64,000 bases of DNA from Hyaloperonospora brassicae. Lineage: Eukaryota > Oomycota > Peronosporomycetes > Peronosporales > Peronosporaceae. The stretch covers positions 248,001 through 312,000 of the forward strand of contig CANTFL010000389.1 of the NCBI GenBank assembly GCA_947650285.1, read 5' to 3'. The notes beneath the pieces are model-generated. The model had not been told where the DNA came from and did no database searches. It saw only the letters and a program-made list of their open reading frames with translations. Of this stretch, positions 12,124-20,555 are shown piece after piece. Every line of letters begins with the position of its first letter. The first letter of the stretch is position 1. The position numbers and the translations under genes are program-made.

Positions 12124-12877
12124 ACAGCACTGGTTAGTGCACGCATCGCTTCTAAAAAACGATTTTTTTCGAGTGACGGGGTATTAAAAACCCTAAACGG
12201 CGGTTATTTGCGCTTAAATTGGCCGGGTAGGGTGCGTTTTACCCCTTGAACAGCAACAAATAAAACGATGAGTAGAAGAGAAGGTAAGTTAAATTTATGC
12301 ACGTGTAAGACCTACTAAATCCTGTCGCTCGGCGATAAAGTCACTGCAACGAAGACTGATAAATGGAATAAAGACTCGAAGGCCTCAAATAGCAAAACAT
12401 CTACGCGCAGAATCTTGTCTCAAAATGATGGGTTTCCGCGGTTGGGTGCGGGGCCGGAATGACGTGTTGATCGGCGTGAGGTGTCTTTAGCCAGTAATTA
12501 CATCGTTGTATGAAAAATCCGTAGACTCTTTTGCTGTTTCATAACCGAAAAAAACGTACACTTGAATAGAAACTTCTGTGACCATGGCGATATTTGCCGG
12601 TCTACCCGCCATTTTTTTTGTATGTGCAAAGATGAAACTTGACTAACTATATCGATTCGTCAGAGATGGAGTGTGGTTCGCAAAAGAACTTATTATGTAA
12701 GGCTTGCTTGGAGTGTGTAGAGTTCGTAGTTGCAAAAGTACTGGCGCACTTTCTTCAATGTCATGCAGAGTTGAAGAGCCACTTGCTTTAGCTTATCGAA
12801 GATCGTGAACGAACCCCCGACATTCTGCAACATTGTTAGTGGTATCGGAGTAGCCATAATTCATGTTTGACACCCAC
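12124..12877. other. Unannotated gap between LINE and gypsy element 1
   Basis: No gene, RNA gene or repeat recognised. It ends at the insertion site of gypsy element 1; the last five bases (CCCAC, 12873-12877) resemble the TCCAC following the other LTR. Confidence 0.4.
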
Positions 12878-13270
12878 TGTAACGGGGCACACTCTTGCGT
12901 GAACTTAACGCAAGGGTTTTGGGTGCCCCGACAGACGTACACGAGGCGAACGAGGAAGCGTAGGGTAAGGAAAAAGTAAAACTGTTATATTAATATAATT
13001 AAGTCTTTTAACTACTGTCTCTCTGTTTGACTTAACTTAAGTATGTTAATATAACTGAGTGTATGGTGACTTCTCGTTACCACTCATTTCGCGCGTCTTG
13101 CGGCGATTGGTGGGTTGATATCATCAAGATATCAACCAATAAACAGACTCTTTGGTCGACCCATCAATATCACCACTTCGGTGATATTGTTTAAAGAATA
13201 TTCAACTTCATATTCTTTATTGTCACTTTCTTTAAAGTGACAATTCCATGTAACGGGCTGCCCCGTTACA
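12878..13270 (-). repeat. 3' LTR of element 1
   Basis: 393 bp, bounded by TGTAACGGGGCA and TGCCCCGTTACA, an unusually long (12 bp) terminal inverted repeat for an LTR. It holds several perfect hairpins: 13113-13137 (arms 10), 13165-13189 (arms 10), 13220-13243 (arms 10) and the tip 13249-13270 (arms 9). Confidence 0.95.
13249..13270. promoter_or_regulatory. 22-bp palindrome at LTR tip
   Basis: TGTAACGGG, loop CTGC, CCCGTTACA. It sits at the tip that integrase would process and that borders the purine tract. The same palindrome recurs at all four family-1 LTRs. It could be an integrase or factor binding site; this role is inferred. Confidence 0.6.
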
Positions 13271-13282
13271 TCACCCCCCTTA
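13271..13282 (-). promoter_or_regulatory. Polypurine tract of element 1
   Basis: On the minus strand a run AAGGGGGGTGA lies directly before the 3' LTR, where plus-strand DNA synthesis is primed in Ty3/gypsy elements. The same run precedes the 3' LTR of element 2. Confidence 0.8.
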
Positions 13283-13400
13283 ACTGATAGTCACCGTGTG
13301 ACTATCGAAAATGTGGTGGCCACCCGTTGGTCACCATTGGGACAGGGAGCACTTGTTGGGTCCGTTCCATTCACTTTCTGCTCGACCTCGCATAGTTAAC

Positions 13401-13952
13401 ATGTCTATGCGAGGTGACTCAAGACCTACACAGCCCGGTGCTGCGCCAGCCTCTGCGGCAGAAGATTCGTCGTCTGCTACTCCTTCTTCGCCTGCAGCAA
13501 CAGGTGCTGCAGGTGCACGCGGTATCACACCGCTTGCGCATGATGACCTCGACGTTGAGGTCATCTACTCTGGCGAGTCAGATGTGTCTGACTCGGGCAA
13601 AGCTCCAGAGGTGTCTCGCTCACCGGCGACGCCTCAGTATTCGCCAAGGCCACTGCCGAACGAACGGACTCGTAATTTGCATCACAGTCTGTTCGGCAGT
13701 GATGAAGATGATCAGAGTGGTGAGGAATATTATTCCTCACCGCCGCCGGCTCGTGCCTCTTCGCACGATCGTGATGACGATGGCGTGAGCCGTCGTCAAT
13801 CTGGGAGCCGTGGTACCAACAAAGGTACCACCGTGAAGCGTGATGAGCTGGAGCCGTGGCGTTTCCCGAACGGCTCATCAATAGCTTGTCTCACGAGACA
13901 AGCCAGCACCATCGAATACCCTTATTCGATGCGACTGAGCTTCACGGCTTGA
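13401..13952 (+). CDS. Antisense ORF a1 of gypsy family 1 (disordered, acidic)
   Basis: This frame runs against pol, starting 130 bp inside the 3' LTR. The ATG at 13401 is preferred over one at 13311 because element 2 has a stop between the two positions. The product starts MSMRGDSR, is rich in Ala, Ser and Pro, then acidic (GESDVSDSG, FGSDEDDQSGEEYYSS) and basic towards the end. Element 2 keeps the same frame without length change over the first ~57 codons, although many residues differ, then has one TAA. At about 13855 the natural-looking continuation moves to the next frame (a2), and the rest of a1 looks like out-of-frame reading. No family recognised. Coding status is inferred from frame conservation. 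Confidence 0.5.
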   Translation: MSMRGDSRPTQPGAAPASAAEDSSSATPSSPAATGAAGARGITPLAHDDLDVEVIYSGESDVSDSGKAPEVSRSPATPQYSPRPLPNERTRNLHHSLFGSDEDDQSGEEYYSSPPPARASSHDRDDDGVSRRQSGSRGTNKGTTVKRDELEPWRFPNGSSIACLTRQASTIEYPYSMRLSFTA

Positions 13953-14524
13953 GTCCCAGCGCGAGCAACTTTCGCGCTGAAGAAGATTTTTATCTCGAAG
14001 TCTTTCTTAGAAATCGATGGTACAACAGCAACCAAAAGCGTGACAAGGCCTCGCTTTTGGCTGCGTGGAACGCGTTCGTCCAAAACGTAAAGAATTTTGG
14101 ACGAGAAGGGTGGCTCAAGAAACTTGAGGCGACACGCCTCAGGTTCGAAAAGCGAACGCCAACCGGTGCCAGATACCGGTTGCACTATTTTTCGAGTGAG
14201 GCAGGCATTCCTTGCCTCACATGGAGAGACCCTTGTGCGAGTTGTGCTGACAACTCGCAGCGTGCACATAGGGACGTGTATTCCCTAAGTTCGCCCTGGG
14301 GAAGGGCACACATCTCGGAGGAGATGCGTGACGCGATTGCAAACTTGCAATCCGTCTACAAGCGCCAAAAGCGCGTGTTTACCGATGGTCCCTCGGACCA
14401 TCGGATGAGTCTTGTCATACTGGCGGACGAGACCTTCAACGTTCATCAACAGCTGAGAGCGGGGCTCCTAGATGTTCCAAGAGGGTGGATACCCCCGCCA
14501 CTGGACGAGGTAGCTCGTCCATGA
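13847..14524 (+). CDS. Antisense ORF a2 of gypsy family 1 (Trp-rich, possible zinc site)
   Basis: A 222-codon frame starting at GTG 13856 (open from 13847) with no ATG near its start, so it probably continues a1 through a -1 shift near CCGTGGCG (about 13855). The composition is protein-like: FYLEVFLRNRWYNSNQ, an aromatic Lys/Arg-rich middle, and CLTWRDPCASCADN, a possible metal-binding Cys cluster. Element 2 (52897-53565, minus) keeps the whole frame, with about nine residue changes and no stop. The last ~135 bases overlap the sense chromodomain. No homologue recognised. Confidence 0.5.
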   Translation, partial: AGAVAFPERLINSLSHETSQHHRIPLFDATELHGLSPSASNFRAEEDFYLEVFLRNRWYNSNQKRDKASLLAAWNAFVQNVKNFGREGWLKKLEATRLRFEKRTPTGARYRLHYFSSEAGIPCLTWRDPCASCADNSQRAHRDVYSLSSPWGRAHISEEMRDAIANLQSVYKRQKRVFTDGPSDHRMSLVILADETFNVHQQLRAGLLDVPRGWIPPPLDEVARP

Positions 14525-15550
14525 TCCTAAATCGTCACGGTGATTCAAGATACGCTCCACTAGAAAGCGTTGATCACCGTGAGCATCCACCAAAGGATGT
14601 GGTGGAGGAGGAAAGACCTCCTCCAGATGATTCGGCTCACCATCTCGACCCTTACGAGATGGATCGCGCAATCGATGAATTGCGCGATGACTTGAAGCAC
14701 GAGCGCGACCGGCGCTACGCTTTGACTGATACCGTGCGGAAGAACCGCAAGGATCGCGAGGATGATCGGGCGAGGGATCGCGCCGATTATGCCACAGCGC
14801 AGCTTCAGGTCGTGCGGGATGTCCGCTCCCTATTCGGCGAGCTGGGGACAGCTCGCGGGGAGATATCTCGGTTGATTTTCGAGGTATCATATCTGCGCGA
14901 CCAGACGGATCGTCTGGAGCGCGAACGCAAGAACTTGATGGATGTTCTTGAACTTGGGGGCTATCTTCATCGGAAGAAGAAGGCTCGTACTGACAGTACG
15001 TCCTGAGCCTCCCCACGTAAAACGTAGGATGCGTGCGCATCTTACGTGGAAATTCGAGTGTGTATGCATTGCCCTTGCGATGCAACACTCGAAATGGCCC
15101 AATGTACTTCGGCAGTAGTTTACTACTGCCGACACTAGTGACTGCATGTCCAGGTAAGTTTGCCGTAGACAATAGTACTAGGTCGTTAACTTTAAATGAA
15201 AGAACATTTCCTTTTCCATTCTTGTCTGCGTTCCGTTTCTGACGGTCCACCGCATTTGCGATGGCTTCCTGAACGAAACGGACAACCGCTTCTCGAGTCA
15301 GCAGAAAGTTCTCTGCTGACTCTTTGTTTTGTCTTTCAGTGCGCTTCGTGCGCACTGCTAAGAGATTTTTCTCTTCTTCAGCGAGGTTGTCTTCTTCCTC
15401 GCTGGAATAATCGTTGGCGATGCTGAATATACCAGCATCGTCATCATCATCCGAATCAATACTAGCGTCACCGCTATTATTGAGGTGATCTTCTTCATCG
15501 ATGTCGACCTGATCGACATCGGCATCATACGTGACGACGTTAGCGTCGAC
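14468..15550 (-). pseudogene. Integrase C-terminus (GPY/F), linker and chromodomain, element 1
   Basis: On the minus strand an acidic stretch is followed by RTKRTERQNK..., then the GPY/F module (LLPKYIGPFRVL, THPTFYVGRL), a long disordered linker and a chromodomain (RFLVERILNHRDD, SYLVQWRGYPPSWN). The frame stops at TAG at 14468-14470, where family members have the Trp of the WEP motif; reading resumes with EPRSQLL. The same TAG is present in element 2. Chromodomains steer integration to marked chromatin. It is separated from the integrase core by a frame shift near 15.6 kb. Confidence 0.85.
14485..15006 (+). other. Antisense frame a3 with coiled-coil pattern, overlapping pol
   Basis: A 173-codon frame (GTG start) opposite the linker between integrase and chromodomain. 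The reading is rich in Glu, Arg, Leu and Asp with heptad-like spacing (for example QLQVVRDVRSLFGEL and VSYLRDQTDRLERERK). Element 2 keeps it at 52415-52822. The sense frame is also open here, as a Pro/Ser/Arg-rich linker typical of such elements, so one of the two readings may be a shadow. I cannot decide which from two copies. Confidence 0.35.
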
Positions 15551-15618
15551 ACGTGATGAGCAAGAGCCAAAACGGGTTTTGCTCGAGCAAGTCCCTCCAC
15601 CCTTATCGAAGAGTCACA

Positions 15619-16560
15619 CTATAAAAGGGTGGGCACACGTGGATGGCGAAAGCCATTCACGTAAAACGGTGTGTGCTGGGTGGAAGCATGCACCGAAATA
15701 TTGATGGCGAATTCCACCATGGGTAGGAAATCGCTCCAACTCGGAAACAAGTGGACATATCCTCGAAGGATCTCTTCGAGGACACGGTTCGCACGTTCCG
15801 TCTGATCTTCTGTTTCGGGATGGTCAGAAGTAGATATCTTCAATCGTGTTCCGAATGTGCGGAACACGGTTTGCCAAAATGCCGCCGTGAACCGAGGGTC
15901 ACGGTCGGATACGAGTTCACGGGGTAACCCGTGGAGTCTAAAGACCGTGTCGAGAAAGACACGAGAACAACCTTGAGCCTTGATCGACTCAGGGATAGCA
16001 GCAAGATGCACCATCTTGCTGAATCGGTCAACAAACACAAGAATACCATTATTCTTGTGAGCGTCTTCGGGAAAACCGAAGACGAAGTCCATTGAAACGG
16101 ACTGCCAGCACTCTGTCGGAACAGGCAGAGGCTGCAATGGCGCACGGGATGAAGGCCTAAGCTTCACCCGTTGACAAACCTCGCAAGCACGTATGTACTT
16201 GCGGACAAACTGATACTGGCGTGGCCAGTAAAAGTCACGACTTACCGTGAGGTAAGTCATTTCTTTACCACGATGGCCGCCTGTTGGGGCATCGTGACAC
16301 TCATACACGATGCGTAAACGCAGATCATGATGAGCGGGTACGACGACACGAGGCGTGTCGTCGGCAACAGCTTTATAGTACAGCAATCCGTTGCGTGTAC
16401 TATACCGATCCGATGAGGATCGGTACAAAGCCGGTAAATCCCTCATGCATTTACTGGATGGATTCACCAGATGATCCATCAATCGCAGAAGATCTTTATC
16501 TTCCGCGTATGCCTTTCGTACATCGGCAAGTAAACTTGACGACGGGACACTGACTGACAT
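15619..16560 (-). pseudogene. Integrase core, element 1
   Basis: The segment contains the HHCC zinc module (HHDLRLRIVYECHD ... RACEVCQRV) and the DDE core: Asp in SMDFVFGFPED, Asp in LVSDRDPRF and the Glu of QTERANRVLEE about 35 residues later. Catalytic residues are present. The frame ends at a TAG after RVPTLL, where element 2 reads on, and it is cut off from RNase H by a shift. Not translatable as one polyprotein. Confidence 0.9.
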
Positions 16561-16660
16561 TGTCGCAACAGTGGGCTAATCCTCACTGTTGATTTGTGCG
16601 TCCGGCTCGAAATCGGGCCGGCGCGAAAGCGCATCAGCGACGACATTGAGTCGTCCTGGT

Positions 16661-17851
16661 TTATACTACCACGGAGAAGTTATACTCCGCGAAGAAAGAC
16701 AGCCACCTCGCCATTCTTTGCGAGAGGTGTGGGCTGTTTACGGCCGTGCGTAATGACGCATGGTCCGTATAGACAACAAACGGTCTATCTCCCAAGAGAT
16801 AGACGCGAAACTTAGCCAGTGCGTACTTCATGGCAAGGAGGTCCTTGTCATGCACTGGGTAATTACGCTCAGCTGCTTGCAGCTGACGCGACTGATAACA
16901 GATGACGCGCTCCGCGCCATCTGCATCGAACTGCATTAACGAACAGCCGATTGCAAAATCGCTGGCGTCACAGACCACATGAAATGGTCTGTCCTGATCT
17001 GCAATCGCCAAGATCGTCGATTGCATCAAGCTTTGCTTGATACCCTCAAAGGAACGCTGGCACTCAGCGTTCCATGACCACTTCACATTTTTCGTGATCA
17101 AACAAGAAAGATGAACAGTCATCTCGGCGTAGTTGCGCGAGTACTTGTGCAAGTACGCCGCTAGACCAAGGACCTTCCTTAGTCCCTTTACATCGACTGG
17201 CACTGGCCAGTCGGTGATCGCTTTGATCTTTTCGGGATCAGGGCGTACGCCGTGTTTACCCACGATGCACCCAAGAAGTGATATTTCGCTAGCCGCGAAT
17301 ATACACTTCTTGAGGTTGGCGTACAACTTATGCTTGCGCATAAGTTGAAGAACCTGACGAACGTGAGTTCTGTGAACTTCAACGTCCGTCTTTCCGTCCA
17401 TATCCCGGCTATGGACACACAGATCGTCGAAGTAACTCGGTGCGAAGTCTCGCACCGGTCTCAACCGATTTATAACACATCTGTTGAATGTTGCTGGGGC
17501 ATTGCTCAGCCCCTGTGACATAACTAGCCACTCCCACAGCATCCCGCTGGGGGTACTCACGGCCGTGAACGGGATGTCCCGTTCACGCATGAGGACCTGA
17601 TATAACCCATCCATCAGATCCATGGACGAAAAGATGGTACTCTTTGACATACCATCTACGATTACGTCCTTCCTCGGTATCGGCGTCTGAGCCGGTACCG
17701 TTGCAGCATTAAATTTGTTAAATGCGTGCACCATCCGCCACCCTCCTGTGGCCTTTCGCACACAGAAGGTCGGAGAGCTGTGAGGGGATGTCGATTCCCT
17801 CACATGACCCGCTGCTAAGCGATCGGCAAAGAACTTGTCGATCGCTATCAC
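16661..17851 (-). pseudogene. Reverse transcriptase and RNase H, element 1
   Basis: RT motifs present are FCVRKATGGWRMVHAFN, SSMDLMDGLYQV, QGLSNAPATF and the active-site box SYFDDLCVHS (Asp at residues 142-143 of this segment). RNase H follows with DASDFAIG, the Glu of AERNYPVHDKDLLA and the Asp of YTDHASLR. A one-base insertion near 16670 (GTGGTAG versus GTGGAG in element 2) ends the frame after EYNFSV. A TAG at its start replaces a CAG in element 2. Confidence 0.9.
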
Positions 17852-18325
17852 CTATTCACGAGCCAGTGGCCACTGCTTCATGACACAATACTTCGAGCCC
17901 AGTCTGAGCTCGATCTCGTGTCGAGTGCCTTTCTCCTTAGGCAACTCGCATGGTACGGATTCAGGGAACACATCCTTGAATTCGATCAAATCCTTATACA
18001 AAGGATTTGCCTGAAGTGACTCCCAGGATTGGGACGCGTATCGCTCAATCCGAGTCTTCTCATCGAGGACACTCTCGTCCATCGATGAGCTGCTAAGAAC
18101 CCGTTCGTTCTCAGCAAATACTGTTGCCGACCGAATATCTGCCACATACTCATCCTCTGTGACGAGTATGCAGATATGCTTGACTTTGCCACCATGCAGA
18201 TCACGCAAGAACCGTTTCGGTTCTAGCGTTGGCAACTGAGTTATCTCCGAAGTTAACTTCGGAGGCACAATCAGATCAAGAATATAAGCGCCTACGCATG
18301 ATCCGTCATTGACCAAGACATTCAA
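17852..18325 (-). pseudogene. RT N-terminal extension, element 1
   Basis: Begins MNVLVNDGSC and ends at the conserved start of RT (FKDVFPESVPCELPK... RHEIELRLGSKYCV). It is separated from the RT core only by the TAG at 17849-17851. In element 2 both parts form a single frame. Confidence 0.8.
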
Positions 18326-18492
18326 CGTCTCGGTTACTTCCTAGGAACTTCTTTCCACAGGTTGCTGAAGACCTAATCCTTCAGCAAGTGACTCTTAAGG
18401 AATTCCTTACCGCAAGTGAGGCCATCGCACTCACTCGCAGTACATCAACACGCTTGTAGAAGCTCCAAGATGTTCATCAGATGTCCATCTGA

Positions 18493-18860
18493 TTAACAAG
18501 CAGCAGGCATCTTCACGGATCGATGCTGCCAGCTCACCCTTGGCTCGTACTTTCTGACCCAAGGTAATCCCAGGATGACATCAAATTTGTCATCCAGATC
18601 TATTACGATGAAGTCATCATCGTACTGTTCGCCCTCTAACGTGTAGTGGATTCCTACTACACGTTTCTTAACGGTAATCGATGCACATGTTGCAAGGCGC
18701 ACCGTCATCCTTGTGAGGGGAATGTCGCGCTCAACGAACTTGAGCCTACGACCCTCTAGTGACTGGCGACGAACAAAGTTGTTCGACGCCCACAGTCTAC
18801 TAGGGCACGAAGCGACAAATCATTTGTCGCTTCCAACTTCAAGGTGATGAGCGAAACGTC
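18493..18860 (-). pseudogene. Aspartic protease, element 1, frameshifted
   Basis: Element 2 reads LRALVDCGASNNYF, a protease active-site motif with Cys in place of the usual Ser/Thr. Element 1 lacks one G in the run after that Asp-Cys (near 18790), so the frame is broken right after the active site. The second half (DDKFDVILGLPWVRK) is intact at 18493-18708. Confidence 0.8.
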
Positions 18861-18964
18861 ATCACCAGGTGCAGAGACACACAATGATTGTGTATCTGGA
18901 GCAAATTTCGTCAAGAGATTTGCAAATTCTCTTGAGATTGCTGGATCAGTAGGGCGCTCCGCCC

Positions 18965-20119
18965 CTACTGACCCCGACCATTTTTTGATGGTCCGTCTCG
19001 CTGTTGCGGCTTCGCAACAGCGCTGGACCCACGCCCATTGCCCTTTCTGGAGAATAGTCGTCCATTTCGCTCAGTACTGTTTGGTACTGGGCGTGGAGCA
19101 CTACACTCATATGTGTAGTGCCCTAACTTCTGACAACGATTGCACCTCTGCAATCGCTTGTTGTTTGAAGAGCGAGGTCTCTCGCTCTCAACATAGCAGA
19201 GGTCCATTGGTTCTGGACCTCCGATCTCTTGTCGTCTCGGTGGACGATAAGAGTTTGAGCTAGCATGAGCCTGTCTCATGCTAAAGTCTTCCTGTTCCGC
19301 GGCTGATATCGCTTCTTTAAGCGTATTCAGCTCAAGGCGGAACAGGTGGCTCCTGACGGGCCCTTCCGCGAGCCCTTGCATGAACACCGTAATCAACGTG
19401 TGTTCATGAACTGGGTTGGCAGTTATACTACTCGCTAGGAGTTGTATATGTTTTGCGTAAGCGTGCACATCACGCTTACCCTGCTTGAGTTTCAGGAGCT
19501 CAGAACGAGCCCTGAACTCAGCTCGTGGCGGCTCAAACGTTTGTCTGAGCCGGGACTCGAAGTCATCTAGCGACCTAAACACATGTGGGTCGCTACTCTC
19601 GAGTCCTAGAGACCAAGTTTTGGCACGCCCTGCCAAGTGGGTCTGAGCAAATGTGAGTTTCATTTGCTCATCTTCGACGCGACGAGCTCTTAAGGCTCTG
19701 TCGAGTTCGACAAACCACAGTAACAAGGAGTCCTCCGGGACTCCACTGTACTTGGAGATGTCAACCTTTATGACCTCGAGATGACGCGCATGTGCCGTCC
19801 CGCCTACAGCAGCATGGAATTGATGCTGTCTCAACAGCTCTGTCTGTTGAGCACCGAGTTCTCTCAACTGCTCGGCCTGTTGAGAGCCTTGCTGGTGAAT
19901 CAATGCTACTTTCTCTCTTTCGGCGACAAGTTCACTTTGGATGAATTTGGCTATAGCGGCATGTTTTTGGTCTCTGTTTAGAGGCTCCAACATGGCGCTA
20001 ATGGCGAACTCGCCTACGGTAGAACTCATTCGTTCTACCGCACCCCATTCGATGTCACTCAAATGGGTAAACCCTTCACGCGTGGCGTGAAAGGTCTCTT
20101 CATTATCCAACATGTTCAT
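18965..20119 (-). CDS. Gag of element 1
   Basis: 384 codons starting MNMLDNEETFHATREG, 45 bp inside the 5' LTR end. It has the retrotransposon Gag core (SKYSGVPEDSLLLWFVELD ... AGRAKTWSLGLE) and one intact CCHC zinc knuckle (CNRCQKLGHYTYEC). The frame is complete, so this is the best-preserved gene of the element. A Gln-rich coiled segment (residues about 75-100) precedes the core. It would form the particle that packages the element RNA. Confidence 0.9.
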   Translation of the reverse strand: MNMLDNEETFHATREGFTHLSDIEWGAVERMSSTVGEFAISAMLEPLNRDQKHAAIAKFIQSELVAEREKVALIHQQGSQQAEQLRELGAQQTELLRQHQFHAAVGGTAHARHLEVIKVDISKYSGVPEDSLLLWFVELDRALRARRVEDEQMKLTFAQTHLAGRAKTWSLGLESSDPHVFRSLDDFESRLRQTFEPPRAEFRARSELLKLKQGKRDVHAYAKHIQLLASSITANPVHEHTLITVFMQGLAEGPVRSHLFRLELNTLKEAISAAEQEDFSMRQAHASSNSYRPPRRQEIGGPEPMDLCYVESERPRSSNNKRLQRCNRCQKLGHYTYECSAPRPVPNSTERNGRLFSRKGNGRGSSAVAKPQQRDGPSKNGRGQ

Positions 20120-20149
20120 GTTGAATGTTGTGGTCCGTGGAAGGACTAC

Positions 20150-20161
20150 AAAGTGCTACCA
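20150..20161 (-). promoter_or_regulatory. Primer binding site, element 1
   Basis: On the minus strand TGGTAGCACTTT begins two bases after the LTR. A tRNA ending GTGCTACCA would match. The implied acceptor stem starts with A, as in eukaryotic initiator tRNA; the exact tRNA cannot be named from this window. Confidence 0.7.
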
Positions 20162-20163
20162 GG

Positions 20164-20555
20164 TGTAACGGGGCACACCCTTGCGTGAACTTAACGCAAG
20201 GGTATCGTTGCCCCGACCGACGTACACGAGGCGAACGAGGAAGCGTAGGGTAAGGAAAAAGTAAAACTGTTAAATTAATATAATTAAGTCTTTTAACTAC
20301 TGTCTCTCTGTTTGACTTAACTTTAGTATGCTAATATAACTGAGTGTATGGTGACTTCTCGTCACCACTCATTTCGCGCGTCTTGCGGCGATTGGTGGGT
20401 TGATATCAACAAGATACTAACCAATGAACAGACTCTTTGGTCGACCCTTCAATATCACCACTTCGGTGATATTGTTTAAATAATATTCAACTTCATATTC
20501 TTTATTGTCACTTTCCTTAAAGTGAAAATTTCATGTAACGGGCTGCCCCGTTACA
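20164..20555 (-). repeat. 5' LTR of element 1
   Basis: 392 bp, bounded by TGTAACGGGGCA and TGCCCCGTTACA. About 95% identical by eye to 12878-13270. The sequence after it (TCCAC) fits a slightly mutated target duplication. Confidence 0.95.

Larger units (their letters stand above)
13113..17347. repeat. Dense array of short perfect inverted repeats
   Basis: Hairpin-forming repeats recur about every 50-70 bases. Examples with arms of 8-11 bp and loops of 1-13 nt: 13286-13306, 13386-13414, 13491-13513, 13542-13565, 13574-13595, 13719-13741, 13884-13903, 13910-13931, 14076-14104, 14236-14259, 14335-14352, 14382-14404, 14663-14688, 15109-15132, 15295-15322, 15760-15782, 15999-16021, 16036-16059, 16341-16363, 16783-16804, 17051-17073, 17324-17347. 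They cross coding and non-coding parts, continue into gag (for example 18809-18833, arms 12, loop 1) and are mirrored in element 2. I see no such density in the M13 gene. Confidence 0.85.
12878..20555 (-). mobile_element. Ty3/gypsy chromodomain retrotransposon, element 1 (family 1)
   Basis: A near full-length element of 7.7 kb read on the minus strand: 5' LTR, PBS, gag, protease, RT, RNase H, integrase, GPY/F module, linker and chromodomain, then a 1.1-kb region with antisense frames, purine tract and 3' LTR. The flanks CCCAC (left) and TCCAC (right) fit a 5-bp target duplication with one later change. The LTRs differ at roughly 20 of 393 positions by eye, so it is not a recent insertion. pol is broken by stops and single-base shifts. 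Element 2 at 46847-54545 is the same family. Confidence 0.95.

Noticed and set aside
13922..14269. 115-codon sense frame in the 3' region of element 1 (and 53152-53499)
   Set aside because: Composition and position suggest the shadow of the antisense frame a2; no motif.
14485..15006. Calling antisense frame a3 a confirmed coiled-coil protein
   Set aside because: The sense frame over the same bases is a normal Pro/Ser/Arg-rich linker, and the opposite strand of such a linker can give Glu/Arg/Asp-rich readings by chance. Kept only as a low-confidence feature.
12878..17347. CRISPR array as an explanation for the regular hairpins
   Set aside because: The repeats are inverted, each with a different sequence, and lie inside an LTR retrotransposon of a eukaryote. 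There is no repeated direct unit with spacers.
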